The notes under the pieces: model-generated
Databases searched by the model: none
What the model saw: the letters and a program-made list of their open reading frames with translations, nothing else
What the model was told of the DNA's origin: nothing
Shown here: positions 53,591 through 62,313 of the stretch, in pieces
Position numbering within the stretch: the first letter of the stretch is position 1
Layout of the letters: each line of letters begins with the position of its first letter
DNA from: Oscillospiraceae bacterium
GTDB lineage: Bacteria > Bacillota > Clostridia > Saccharofermentanales > Saccharofermentanaceae
Reading direction: 5' to 3'
Assembly (NCBI GenBank): GCA_900176545.1
Contig: FWXP01000001.1
Location: forward strand, 760,807-824,806
Length of the DNA stretch: 64,000 nt
Program-made: the position numbers and the translations under genes

Positions 53591-55255
53591 TTAGGAATTT
53601 GCCGCCATGAAATCATTGTAGTTCTGAATTCTGTTGTCGAGCTCAGTCTGCATCTCAGCGAGGAAATCCTCAGGCTTTGTCTCTGCGTATGCAGCCTGGT
53701 ATGCAGCCCAGTCAGACTCGAAGTCATCAGACATTACTACGATAGGAAGCCACTCGTGCTTACACTCACCCATTCTTGTGAAGGCAGTACCACCATCAGT
53801 AGATGTGTTCATGTTGTTGGAGTAAGACCACATAGGGAACCAAACACCAGCATTGTTAACGGAATGAAGCATATCAACATATGTCTCTGCGCCGTAAGCC
53901 TCGAAGCAAGCCTTTACCTTATCAGGTACTGTAGCAAGGAAGAGTGAAGGCTGCTGAGAAGGTGTCATAGCATTCTTACCGTCTCTGGATGTACCGGAGT
54001 AGTTAGGGAAGTAAGAATATGTGCAAAGGTGTGTGGACTTGTAGTTCTGATCAGCACAGTTAGCGATCTGCTCATCTGTTCTGTAGTAGAGACCCTGATC
54101 GTCTACACAGTAGTCAACGTCCTTAACACCCCAGTTTCTAAGATCAAGGATCTCCTGACCAAGAAGGTCATCGATGAACTGGAAAGCACCCTCAACATCC
54201 TTACAAGATGTTGTGATAGCGATACCGGAAGAAACGTTAAGCTGTCCACCGGGTGTATACCACTGATTGTCACGTCCGTCGATTGTGATAGGAAGAGGTA
54301 CGTAGTTGTAACCGTACTGCTCTGTATCGTTGGACTTAAAGATATCATTTACTGTATAAGCGAAATCCCACCACTGGTCAACCATGCCGAGGACACGTCC
54401 TGTAGAAAGCTTGGAGATGTACTCATCGTATGTCTGTGTGAAAGACTCGGGATCTACGATACCCTTGTGGTACTCTTCGTTGAGCTTAAGGAAATAAGCC
54501 TTAGCTGTATCTGTTGTGTTGTAGTCAACTACCTGCTCTGTATCGGGATCAACGATAACAGAACCGTCGTTGGGATAACCATCGAGGAACTGAGGAGCGT
54601 TCTCAAGGCAGAAATATCTCCAGTCTTCGCAAAGGATAGTGTAAGGGATATTGTCTGCACCCTCGGGTGTCTGAGGATTAGCCTCGTTGTACTCTTCAAG
54701 AAGATCGAAATACTCGTCGAGTGTCGTGATCTCAGGATAGTTTGCCCACTCAAGAACACGAACCTGGATCCAGAAAGCCTCACCGGAGTGCTCAGTTGTC
54801 ATATCTTCACCGTAGATGTTATCGAAAGGATTCATCCAATAGATATGTCCATCTGACTGACGGAACTGATCCCACTCATAATCTGTGTAGAACTCCTTGA
54901 TGTTGGGATACTTCTCGATATAATCATCCCAAGCAACAAGTGCGCCTGCCTCGTAAAGCTGCTTAGAGGAGTCACCACCGTTGATGAAATCGGGATACTC
55001 ACCTGAAGCCATCAATACACCGATAGCCTCACCAGCATCCTGACCTGTAAGCCATGTCTCCTTACAGCTAGCGCCGATCTTCTCAGTGATAATGCCCTTG
55101 ATCTCATTATCATCTGTGATCTCGACTGTTGCAGGTGTACAGAAGAAGGAGGAGAACTCCTTTGTTCCGCCAACACCGTTTTGTTTACAAGCAGCAAGAG
55201 CCGATGTAGCCATAAGGCCGGCCATTGCAACTGAAACAATCTTTCTTGTCTTCAT
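53591..55255 (-). CDS. Extracellular solute-binding lipoprotein (LipO/YtcQ-like)
   Basis: 554 residues with a lipoprotein signal peptide: basic start, hydrophobic core and lipobox SALAAC (Cys23). The mature part has the large family-1 fold typical of partners of LplBC permeases (WDDYIEKYPNIKEFY..., YWMNPFDNIYGE, DLRNWGVKDVDYCVDDQGLYY). It captures the oligosaccharide outside the membrane; the ligand is probably an arabinoxylan fragment by context. GGAAGGG precedes the ATG. A TATAAT lies 39 bases upstream, next to an inverted repeat. Confidence 0.93.
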   Translation of the reverse strand: MKTRKIVSVAMAGLMATSALAACKQNGVGGTKEFSSFFCTPATVEITDDNEIKGIITEKIGASCKETWLTGQDAGEAIGVLMASGEYPDFINGGDSSKQLYEAGALVAWDDYIEKYPNIKEFYTDYEWDQFRQSDGHIYWMNPFDNIYGEDMTTEHSGEAFWIQVRVLEWANYPEITTLDEYFDLLEEYNEANPQTPEGADNIPYTILCEDWRYFCLENAPQFLDGYPNDGSVIVDPDTEQVVDYNTTDTAKAYFLKLNEEYHKGIVDPESFTQTYDEYISKLSTGRVLGMVDQWWDFAYTVNDIFKSNDTEQYGYNYVPLPITIDGRDNQWYTPGGQLNVSSGIAITTSCKDVEGAFQFIDDLLGQEILDLRNWGVKDVDYCVDDQGLYYRTDEQIANCADQNYKSTHLCTYSYFPNYSGTSRDGKNAMTPSQQPSLFLATVPDKVKACFEAYGAETYVDMLHSVNNAGVWFPMWSYSNNMNTSTDGGTAFTRMGECKHEWLPIVVMSDDFESDWAAYQAAYAETKPEDFLAEMQTELDNRIQNYNDFMAANS

Positions 55256-55293
55256 AATACAACCCTTCCTTTCTAGGTTATGTCATTGAACCT

Positions 55294-55344
55294 ATTATAT
55301 TAAGAAATCGTAAAGTTGTATTACCGATTAACTCTAACTACAAC
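55294..55344 (-). promoter_or_regulatory. Promoter and operator-like inverted repeat for the solute-binding protein operon
   Basis: A perfect -10 TATAAT (55299-55294) has no good -35. Where the -35 should be lies one arm of an inverted repeat, GTTGTA (55344-55339) and TACAAC (55320-55315). A weak -35 with an upstream inverted repeat suits an activator-dependent promoter, plausibly bound by the YesN-like regulator encoded just upstream. Confidence 0.4.
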
Positions 55345-55371
55345 CCCGACAAAATTCATCTGTTGTCAGAA

Positions 55372-56955
55372 TCAATAATTCCTCCTGTATTTTGTGGGGG
55401 TGCATCCGTGCACTTCGTAAAATTTACTGACAAAATAGTCAACATCGCGATATCCGACGTCCGCAGCGATGTCTGATACCTTTCTGTCACTGTTTATTAG
55501 CATTTCGGAAGCTACGGTCACTCTGTAATTATTCAGGTAATCCTTAAAAGACATACCGAACTTCTTCCTGAATATCTGTCCCAAGTAAGAGCTGTTGATA
55601 AAATACTTGGCGCCAAGGTCACGAAGCGTTAGGTTCTCAGCGTAGTGGTCCTTGATCTCATGCTCGATCTCCTTGATAAGGCCTCCGGATGCCGCATTCT
55701 GACGAAGCTGCTCCAGGTATTCCGCATATTCGTGGGAGAACTTCTTGAGCTGTACCCTTATATCCTCTCCCGAACTGAATACATCATCTCCTATATATAG
55801 TAGTATATTATCCTGCTCTACCATCTCATCGATCTCTACTGCCCTGTGGATAAGCTGGAACATGAGATAGTTCATATTGAGATTTACCGTCTTATAGTCT
55901 ACGCTGCCTGCACGCTCGATGAGCTCGTCAACATTCTGATCGATAGCCTCATCATCCCTTCTTACGACAGCTGCTATCAGATTATCCAGAGCATCCTTAT
56001 GAACCATGGACTTGGCAAGATTATGTGACGATACGTGGATATCATTATCGTAGATAAATACGTTCTTATCACTGTGTAATCCTCTTAAGGTGATCATGGT
56101 GTTAGTAGAGCTGTAAGAATGGGACAGCTTGGTGATGTCATTTATCGTCTTTCCCACAAGGATCGTAAGATCCACCGGGATATCTGACATGGCTTTCTTC
56201 CTCAATGTCTCAAAGAACTCTATATCCGTCATCTTCTTGGAAGATGCCATGGATTCGCAGAATATAAAGCTCATGTCATAGCCCTTATCGTCTGCGGCAT
56301 TCTCATCAAGGAAATGATCCTTATACTCACCCAGGAATTCTTCGCAGTTTTCCCTTATCTTGTTCTTAAGGTCATCAACTTCCTCGTCCGTCATCTCATC
56401 GAGCTTTGCGATATTATTAAGTGAGATGACTACATAATTGATAGCTCCCTCGAGTTTCATGTTCTCCTTGATATAGTCGATCTGCTTGGGCGATGCCTTT
56501 CCGATCATGAGAGAATAGATGTACTGGATGAGATATCCCCTTCTGAGCTTCTCATGCATCTCATTCTCCTGAACGTTTGATACATGCTGAAGAGCCACCT
56601 TGCGGACTGCGGATTCCAGCTGCGAAGCCTTTACAGGCTTTGTAAGGTAATCTGATACGCCATACTTCATGGCTTCCTGAGCATATTCAAAATCACGGAA
56701 TCCCGACAGGATGACAAAGTCAGTATCCGTGATCCCCTCCGACCTGACCTTGCCTATGAGCTCAAGTCCCGTCATTACCGGCATCTGGACATCAACGATC
56801 GCCAGATCCACCTTATTATCCTTTATATAATTATAAGCATCCTCTCCGTTCTTTACGGCTGATACTATCTTGCAACCCTCTGCTTCCCAATCGATGATCC
56901 TCATCAGACCCTTTAGGATCATGGGCTCATCATCCGCCAACAACACATTAAGCAT
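55372..56955 (-). CDS. Two-component response regulator, YesN-like (REC + AraC HTH)
   Basis: 527 residues. REC domain (~1-120) with acidic pocket LLADDEP, phospho-acceptor Asp in LAIVDVQMPVMTG, and conserved Lys in YLTKPVKAS. A long middle region follows, then an AraC-type double HTH at the C-terminus: LTLRDLGAKYFINSSYLGQIFRKKFGMSFKDYLNNYRV and KVSDIAADVGYRDVDYFVSKFYEVHGCTPTKYRR. The ATG at 56955 overlaps the kinase stop by eight bases; a frame to 56988 would overlap more. It probably activates the transporter operon downstream. Confidence 0.93.
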   Translation of the reverse strand: MLNVLLADDEPMILKGLMRIIDWEAEGCKIVSAVKNGEDAYNYIKDNKVDLAIVDVQMPVMTGLELIGKVRSEGITDTDFVILSGFRDFEYAQEAMKYGVSDYLTKPVKASQLESAVRKVALQHVSNVQENEMHEKLRRGYLIQYIYSLMIGKASPKQIDYIKENMKLEGAINYVVISLNNIAKLDEMTDEEVDDLKNKIRENCEEFLGEYKDHFLDENAADDKGYDMSFIFCESMASSKKMTDIEFFETLRKKAMSDIPVDLTILVGKTINDITKLSHSYSSTNTMITLRGLHSDKNVFIYDNDIHVSSHNLAKSMVHKDALDNLIAAVVRRDDEAIDQNVDELIERAGSVDYKTVNLNMNYLMFQLIHRAVEIDEMVEQDNILLYIGDDVFSSGEDIRVQLKKFSHEYAEYLEQLRQNAASGGLIKEIEHEIKDHYAENLTLRDLGAKYFINSSYLGQIFRKKFGMSFKDYLNNYRVTVASEMLINSDRKVSDIAADVGYRDVDYFVSKFYEVHGCTPTKYRRNY

Positions 56956-58753
56956 CCTCTTTGCTTTCTCCTTCCACATCAGATTCACTTATCACGGGCA
57001 TTTCTATACGCAGGTATACTCCGACGTTCTCTTCTCCTTCGAACGTAAACTTTGCATTCTCTTCCCCTGCGATCATCTTTATACGCAGGCATGAATTGAT
57101 CATACCGATATGCTGACTTGACCTTTGAAGCTCTGAGAAGGAAGCTCTTCTCATCTTGGCTTCCAGTACAGCGCAGGAAGCAGGACTCATACCGGCACCG
57201 GTATCCTCTACTTCCATTATGAGCTTACCGTCCTTTACGGAGCAGTCGATAAGGATCATGGCATTAGAGCTCTTCCTCTCTACTCCGTGTACACATGAAT
57301 TCTCTACGAACGTAGTCAGCGTCAGCTTAGGTATATATGCCTTGAGAGATTCAGGGTCGGCATTGATGGAGAATGAGAATCTGTCTCCATACCTCATAGC
57401 CTGGAGCTTTAAGTAGTTCCTTATGAACTCCAGTTCCTTCGACAGCGGTATGATATCGTCCTTCCAGTCAACGCTCTCACGTTCCAAAGCGGCAAGTCGC
57501 TCGATCATGGCTGCTGTCTCATTCTCTCCCTTGACTATACAGTTCATCCTCAGGTTCTCAAGAACGTTAAAGATAAAGTGGGGGTTGATCTGCATTCTCA
57601 TAGACAGCAGCTCAGCCTGCTGTTTCTCGATCTCTACCTTCTGGTGTACGATCCTGTCCTCGTAGATCGTCTTTATGAGCTGCCTGTTACGACGTACGAG
57701 GTTGTTATAACCTTCCATGAGCTGACCGATCTCATCGTTGCCCTGTATGCTGTCAACTTCCTGGAGTCCTACCTTATCTCTCTGAGCGGAATCGAATACA
57801 TAGCTCAGCTTCTGAAGCCTGTTGGTGAATGAACTGTTTATGAGGTTAACGAGTATCAGCGGCAATATAACGTTGATAGTTACAAGTAGCATAAAGAGGA
57901 AAGCATGGGACTTGATGGTGGACAGGAAGTAGTTTTCTGAAGGCTTCTCGACGTATATCGTATACTCCTTGCCGAGATAGTTCATATGACCTACGTAGCC
58001 TATCGTCTTTCTGTCGATGGTATTGACTCGCTTGAAAGACTGAAAGTAGTTAGGCTTATCCTTAGTGGATATTACGATAGTGTCACCATCACAGATATAG
58101 ATATCCGAGCCGTATCTGCTCACGGAAAACTCCTCTGATATCTTCGCGTAATCTATGTCTATCCTTAATACCTTCTCACTGGGAAGCTCACCGAAGTGAT
58201 CGAGCGCTCTTACGATGGAGATCCTTCTGGAATTCGTACCGGTAGGAAGATTATCCTCACCTTCAACAAAATAGAAATAAAGAGCATTGGTCCTGCCGTT
58301 ATTCTCAAAATCCGTATACCACTGAGTATCTCTGACCCTGTCGATGCTCCAGTATGTTCCTGCACTTACGATAGAGTTATTGTCAGCGCAGAGTGCAACA
58401 CCGATTATTCCGTTACCTGCAGACAGCAACGTGCTGTAGCCTGCTCTTTGGTATGCGCTCCTGGATTCGGTATAAAAATCACTGTTTGCCGAGAACCTTC
58501 TCTCCAGGAAATAGTTAAGGTCCTCGTCTATGTAGATACTGTTAGAGAGATTGTCCGCAGGGGTAAATGCATTTCGGAAATCAAGAGAAGCATTGAAGAC
58601 AGCCATCTCCATATTCTTCTCCATCTCTTTCTTGGCATCGTGGATAAAGACTGCGGCTATGAGACCGTCCGTAAGGACAAGAGGTATGATTACGCAACAA
58701 GTATACAGAAGCCACAGTTTCTTCCTGAGGCTCAGGTTATTGAGATAACCCAT
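56948..58753 (-). CDS. Sensor histidine kinase, YesM-like
   Basis: 601 residues. Helix 1 (LWLLYTCCVIIPLVLTDGLIAAVFI), an extracytoplasmic sensor (~45-290), helix 2 (FLFMLLVTINVILPLILVNLI), HAMP, then a His_kinase domain with INPHFIFNVLENLRM (phospho-His) and an ATPase domain with VENSCVHG and MEVEDTGAGMS. I choose the ATG at 58753 because the resulting N-terminus (MGYLNNLSLRKKLWLL) matches YesM proteins and CGAGAAG lies upstream. An in-frame ATG at 58789 exists but would lie only seven bases from the TATAAT. Confidence 0.92.
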   Translation of the reverse strand: MGYLNNLSLRKKLWLLYTCCVIIPLVLTDGLIAAVFIHDAKKEMEKNMEMAVFNASLDFRNAFTPADNLSNSIYIDEDLNYFLERRFSANSDFYTESRSAYQRAGYSTLLSAGNGIIGVALCADNNSIVSAGTYWSIDRVRDTQWYTDFENNGRTNALYFYFVEGEDNLPTGTNSRRISIVRALDHFGELPSEKVLRIDIDYAKISEEFSVSRYGSDIYICDGDTIVISTKDKPNYFQSFKRVNTIDRKTIGYVGHMNYLGKEYTIYVEKPSENYFLSTIKSHAFLFMLLVTINVILPLILVNLINSSFTNRLQKLSYVFDSAQRDKVGLQEVDSIQGNDEIGQLMEGYNNLVRRNRQLIKTIYEDRIVHQKVEIEKQQAELLSMRMQINPHFIFNVLENLRMNCIVKGENETAAMIERLAALERESVDWKDDIIPLSKELEFIRNYLKLQAMRYGDRFSFSINADPESLKAYIPKLTLTTFVENSCVHGVERKSSNAMILIDCSVKDGKLIMEVEDTGAGMSPASCAVLEAKMRRASFSELQRSSQHIGMINSCLRIKMIAGEENAKFTFEGEENVGVYLRIEMPVISESDVEGESKEDA

Positions 58754-58796
58754 GAATCGCTTCTCGATTGTCTTCTTGCGAATGATCATGCCTACT

Positions 58797-58802
58797 ATTA
58801 TA
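58797..58802 (-). promoter_or_regulatory. -10 element of the YesMN promoter
   Basis: A perfect TATAAT on the minus strand, 43 bases before the chosen start at 58753. The -35 is weak (TTCGAG at 17 bases). Confidence 0.4.
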
Positions 58803-58854
58803 ACCCACGCCGACGGTTCTCGAAATGCAACTTATTTAACCTTGACCTTTGTGT

Positions 58855-58860
58855 TAAAAT
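58855..58860 (+). promoter_or_regulatory. Extended -10 element of the HAD gene
   Basis: TGT followed by TAAAAT on the plus strand, ending seven bases before the ATG at 58868. There is no clear -35 and no Shine-Dalgarno, which points to a leaderless or nearly leaderless transcript. Confidence 0.4.
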
Positions 58861-58867
58861 CTTGGGC

Positions 58868-59512
58868 ATGTGTAATCTAATATTCGACATTGACGGCACG
58901 CTCTGGAACACCACCGAGATAGTAGCCGTAGCATGGCAGGAAGCCGCAAACGCCTACGGCAAGACCGGGGCACATATCACCGCAGACCTTCTTAAGAAGG
59001 AATTCGGAAAGACCATGGACGTTATCGCGGAAGACATCTTTACTGACGTTCCTTCTCCTGATGACAGACAGACCCTTATAGAGCTTTGCTGCAGATACGA
59101 GCACAGTAAGCTTCATTCGATAACTCATGAAGTAGCTGACGGCATCATCTTCCCGGGAGTAAAAGCTACTTTAAGAAAGCTCGCCGTTAATAATGATCTT
59201 TATATAGTCAGCAACTGCCAGAAGGGATATCCCGAACTCTTTACGGACAAATCCGTAACGGAAGATGTCATCAAGGATCATCTCTGCTTCGGCGACACCG
59301 GAACACCTAAGGGCGAGACCATAAAGACATTGATGGACAGATACGGCATGACTCCCGAAGATACCTATTACATCGGAGATACGCTGGGAGACTTTGAAGC
59401 GTGCAACAAAGCAGGGATAAGATTCATCTTCTGCAGGTACGGATTCGGAGAAGTCCCTTCTCCCTACAAAGCTATTGACAGTTTTACAGAACTCGAGAAA
59501 ATGTTCTCATAA
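58868..59512 (+). CDS. HAD-superfamily phosphatase
   Basis: 214 residues. HAD motif I is IFDIDGTLWNT, motif II SNCQKG, motif III KGETIKTLMDRYG and motif IV YIGDTLGDFEACNKAG. A helical cap (~15-90) makes it a subclass I phosphoglycolate phosphatase-like enzyme. The substrate is unknown; YesMN proximity is probably incidental. The frame is open far upstream, but the first residues of the HAD fold start at this ATG, and a promoter -10 lies just before it. Confidence 0.9.
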   Translation: MCNLIFDIDGTLWNTTEIVAVAWQEAANAYGKTGAHITADLLKKEFGKTMDVIAEDIFTDVPSPDDRQTLIELCCRYEHSKLHSITHEVADGIIFPGVKATLRKLAVNNDLYIVSNCQKGYPELFTDKSVTEDVIKDHLCFGDTGTPKGETIKTLMDRYGMTPEDTYYIGDTLGDFEACNKAGIRFIFCRYGFGEVPSPYKAIDSFTELEKMFS

Positions 59513-59514
59513 AC

Positions 59515-59538
59515 AAGAGCCGCTCACGAGCGGCTCTT
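59515..59538. terminator. Bidirectional terminator between HAD and DUF4230-like genes
   Basis: A 10-pair stem (AAGAGCCGCT / AGCGGCTCTT) with loop CACG between convergent genes, T-rich on the plus-strand side (TTTCTATT). Confidence 0.88.
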
Positions 59539-59545
59539 TCTATTA

Positions 59546-60253
59546 TCAGTCGTCAATATACCCCCATTCGAAATCGTAATCGACATGTGAATATTCCGAT
59601 ATCTGCTCGATATATTTTCTTATGAGCTCAACTGCTCTGTTCTCGGCTCTCATCATAAGAGCACTGTCGGAACTGATCTCCTGCGTAGTTGCTTCATTGG
59701 CGCTTGCAACTGCCGCCGTTACATCACTTGCCGTAATATCGTTGGAGTTATAGAAGCTGCTGTCATCAGGTTCCAGTATCACGGAATCGTAGTTATAAGA
59801 TGATGAATCGATATTGATCCCGCCGATTATCGACGCATGAGGGATCAGGATGGTCACGGTATCTTCCGTTATCGTGATCTCGACTCGGCTCATATCGATG
59901 CCTATCCTGGCATAGCCGCTGTACTCGAACCAGAACCTTCTCTCAGCCTGTCCCCAACCGGATACTCCGGATGATACAGGCTTTACGGCCTTGGCTACGC
60001 TATGGAAATATACTTCCATTGTCGCGAGCTCACAGATATTCCTTATCTGGATCTCCTGAGGCTGCATAGCTGCCCATTCCTCAGCCGTAAAGTCAAGCTC
60101 CGTGGCATCTACCACGGTTACCTCCGCCGCTTCGGACATCTTCGTCTCAAGGATCACATTACTCTTCGGATCCTTATCCTTCTTCTTTCCGCAGGCACAA
60201 CAGATATTGGCGGCTACCGCCAGCGTTAGTATCAAAGCGATCAACTTCTTCAT
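59546..60253 (-). CDS. DUF4230-like lipoprotein
   Basis: 235 residues with a lipoprotein signal ending CACGKKKDKD (lipid-modified Cys near residue 19-21). The mature part shows the DUF4230 pattern: an initial helix/strand region (IRNICELATMEVYFHSVAKAV), FEYSGYARIGIDMSRVEITITEDTVTILIPHASI, and a C-terminal helix (RAENRAVELIRKYIEQI). Function unknown. A related paralogue is encoded three bases upstream, anchored by a helix instead of a lipid. Confidence 0.75.
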   Translation of the reverse strand: MKKLIALILTLAVAANICCACGKKKDKDPKSNVILETKMSEAAEVTVVDATELDFTAEEWAAMQPQEIQIRNICELATMEVYFHSVAKAVKPVSSGVSGWGQAERRFWFEYSGYARIGIDMSRVEITITEDTVTILIPHASIIGGINIDSSSYNYDSVILEPDDSSFYNSNDITASDVTAAVASANEATTQEISSDSALMMRAENRAVELIRKYIEQISEYSHVDYDFEWGYIDD

Positions 60254-60256
60254 ATA

Positions 60257-60979
60257 TCAGCTCCCCCATACGATAACAAGTTCATAATCAGGATAGAACT
60301 GTTCTACCATAGGCTCAGTAAGAGCCCTTATCTCAGCTTCGGTATTATCCCTTGCACTGGCATACATAGTCTCGTCTTCGGAGATCTTATCTGCCACATC
60401 TTCTTCACAGAACTGCTGAGCCGTTACGGAAGCAGCGGAATTATCATAATGAGGATCTATGAATATGTAGTCGAAGCTTCCTGCATCAACATTGGTATCA
60501 AGTACCTGTACAGGAGGAAGTATTATCGTTATTACCTTGTTACCGTCATCTCCGTAAGCAAAGCCGATCTGTGAGGTATCGATACCCAGATAGACGGTGG
60601 ACTCATATGCGATATAGTATACGGTCTCACCGTTATCTTCTACCCTGCAGATAGCATCATAGCTGTACTCCAGTGTCTGAAGCTCACTGATCCTTACTAT
60701 ATCCTCGATCGTTGTATCGCTGCCCACCAGCGACGGCTCGGCCTCAGTGCCTATGACATCACTCACGCCCTGATCCAACTCATGTACGAGGCTCTCACTG
60801 TCGATGTCTACATGATTCTTCGGAGTGCGCATCCCTGCGATCTTCGCGGGACCGTCAAGAAGAAGGAATAACACGGGCATGAACAGTATCAAGAGCACGA
60901 GCGCGAGGATCGCGATCGTCTTATTCCTATCCTGGTTTCTCTTCATCGACTTAAAGTATTCTTTTGCAAATCTATCCAT
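60257..60979 (-). CDS. DUF4230-like membrane-anchored protein
   Basis: 240 residues with a basic cytosolic start and one helix (~22-43, TIAILALVLLILFMPVLFLLL). The outer part has the same order as the neighbouring lipoprotein: ISELQTLEYSYDAICRV, YYIAYESTVYLGIDTSQIGFAYGD, VITIILPPVQVLDTNVDAGSF, and a C-terminal helix with ALTEPMVEQFYPDYELVIVW. Function unknown. AAGGAGGGG precedes the ATG. Confidence 0.75.
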   Translation of the reverse strand: MDRFAKEYFKSMKRNQDRNKTIAILALVLLILFMPVLFLLLDGPAKIAGMRTPKNHVDIDSESLVHELDQGVSDVIGTEAEPSLVGSDTTIEDIVRISELQTLEYSYDAICRVEDNGETVYYIAYESTVYLGIDTSQIGFAYGDDGNKVITIILPPVQVLDTNVDAGSFDYIFIDPHYDNSAASVTAQQFCEEDVADKISEDETMYASARDNTEAEIRALTEPMVEQFYPDYELVIVWGS

Positions 60980-61065
60980 CTATACCCCTCCTTATCTGTC
61001 CCCTACAACGCTATTTTACAATAATGCGTACGATACAGTGTAAATGAACGGTAAATTTGATATTA

Positions 61066-62286
61066 TCAATCGCTGGTCGCTATCCTCACCAGGAGCTCAG
61101 CTATCTTATCCATGGATTCCACGCATACATATTCATATACTCCGTGGAAGTTATGACCACCCGCGCAGATGTTCGGACAGGGAAGCCCCTTGAACGACAA
61201 CATGGCACCGTCAGTCCCGCCTCGTATCGGAAGTACTTGCGGTTCGATATCAAGTGCCTTCATAGCTGATATCGCCCTGTCTACGATGTGCATATTATCG
61301 GGATAGATCTTCTCATACATATTAAAGTAGGTATCTTTGATGTCACACTCTATGTGGCAGCTTGAGTACTCTGAAGCTATCCTTTCACAATATGCCTTGA
61401 GTCTTTGCTTCTTTTCTTCGAACTTTTCCATGGAGTGATCCCTGATTATGTACTTCATGGAAGCTGACGATACATCACCGCTCATATTGCACAGATGGAA
61501 GAATCCCTCCCTGTCGCATGTAGTCTCAGGTCGCTCACTGTCCGGTATGCATGAATCGATCTGCATGGCGAGCCTGATGGCACTTACCATCTTATCCTTA
61601 GCTTCTCCCGGGTGTACATTACATCCCTTGATATCGATAGACGCAGAGGCTGCATTGAAGTTCTCGTAAGAGATCTCTCCTATCGCTCCGCCGTCAACTG
61701 TATACGCAAAGTCCGCACCGAACCTCTCCACATCAAAGAATTCCGTACCTTCGCCTATCTCCTCATCGGGAGTAAATGCTATACAGATATCACCATGTTC
61801 TATATCGGGATTCTCCAGAAGATGATCGGCCATAGCCATTATCTCGGCTATACCTGCCTTATCATCTGCTCCGAGGAGAGTCGTACCGTCGGAAGTTATC
61901 AGGGTCTTACCTTTGTAGAGAAGGAGCTCGGGGAATACATCCGGGCTTAGGATATTTCCCGCCTTGAGCTCGATATCATCGCCTTCATAGTCAAATACGA
62001 ACTGAGCCCTTACATCCTTGCCAGATGCTTCGGGCGATGTATCCATATGCGCGATAAATCCGATAGAAGGAAGCTTTAACATCGTATTGGATCTTATCTT
62101 CGCATATATGTAGCAGTGCTCCTCATCAAAGAACAGATCCTCTCTGGGAATGCCCATCTTAAGGAGCTCCATAACGAGCACCTTAGCGAGCTCGAACTGT
62201 CCCGAAGTACTGGGGTGCTCGCCGCTGTCCTCGGAAGACGTCGTATCCGTACTTATATATCTTAAGAACTTTTCAGTAGTATTCAT
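61066..62286 (-). CDS. pepT: Peptidase T (tripeptide aminopeptidase)
   Basis: A 406-residue M20 zinc aminopeptidase releasing the N-terminal residue of tripeptides. Metal and catalytic sites: IGFIAHMDTSPEASG, TLLGADDKAGIAEIM, AFTPDEEIGEGTEFFDVERFGADFAYTVDGG, and IRGGTDGAMLSFKGLPCPNICAGGHNFHG near the end. Length is typical. I choose the second ATG (62286) because GAGGTG lies eight bases upstream; the ATG at 62292 is too close to it. Confidence 0.95.
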   Translation of the reverse strand: MNTTEKFLRYISTDTTSSEDSGEHPSTSGQFELAKVLVMELLKMGIPREDLFFDEEHCYIYAKIRSNTMLKLPSIGFIAHMDTSPEASGKDVRAQFVFDYEGDDIELKAGNILSPDVFPELLLYKGKTLITSDGTTLLGADDKAGIAEIMAMADHLLENPDIEHGDICIAFTPDEEIGEGTEFFDVERFGADFAYTVDGGAIGEISYENFNAASASIDIKGCNVHPGEAKDKMVSAIRLAMQIDSCIPDSERPETTCDREGFFHLCNMSGDVSSASMKYIIRDHSMEKFEEKKQRLKAYCERIASEYSSCHIECDIKDTYFNMYEKIYPDNMHIVDRAISAMKALDIEPQVLPIRGGTDGAMLSFKGLPCPNICAGGHNFHGVYEYVCVESMDKIAELLVRIATSD

Positions 62287-62313
62287 CGTCATACACCTCG
62301 CATTAAGATTATA

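Noticed and set aside
54029..54856. A 275-codon plus-strand open frame
   Set aside because: Antisense to the solute-binding lipoprotein; hydrophobic by reading the complement of a polar protein, no start signal.
58196..58867. Long N-terminal extension of the HAD protein
   Set aside because: The frame is open but lies opposite the histidine kinase gene and encodes nothing HAD-like; the fold begins at the ATG at 58868.
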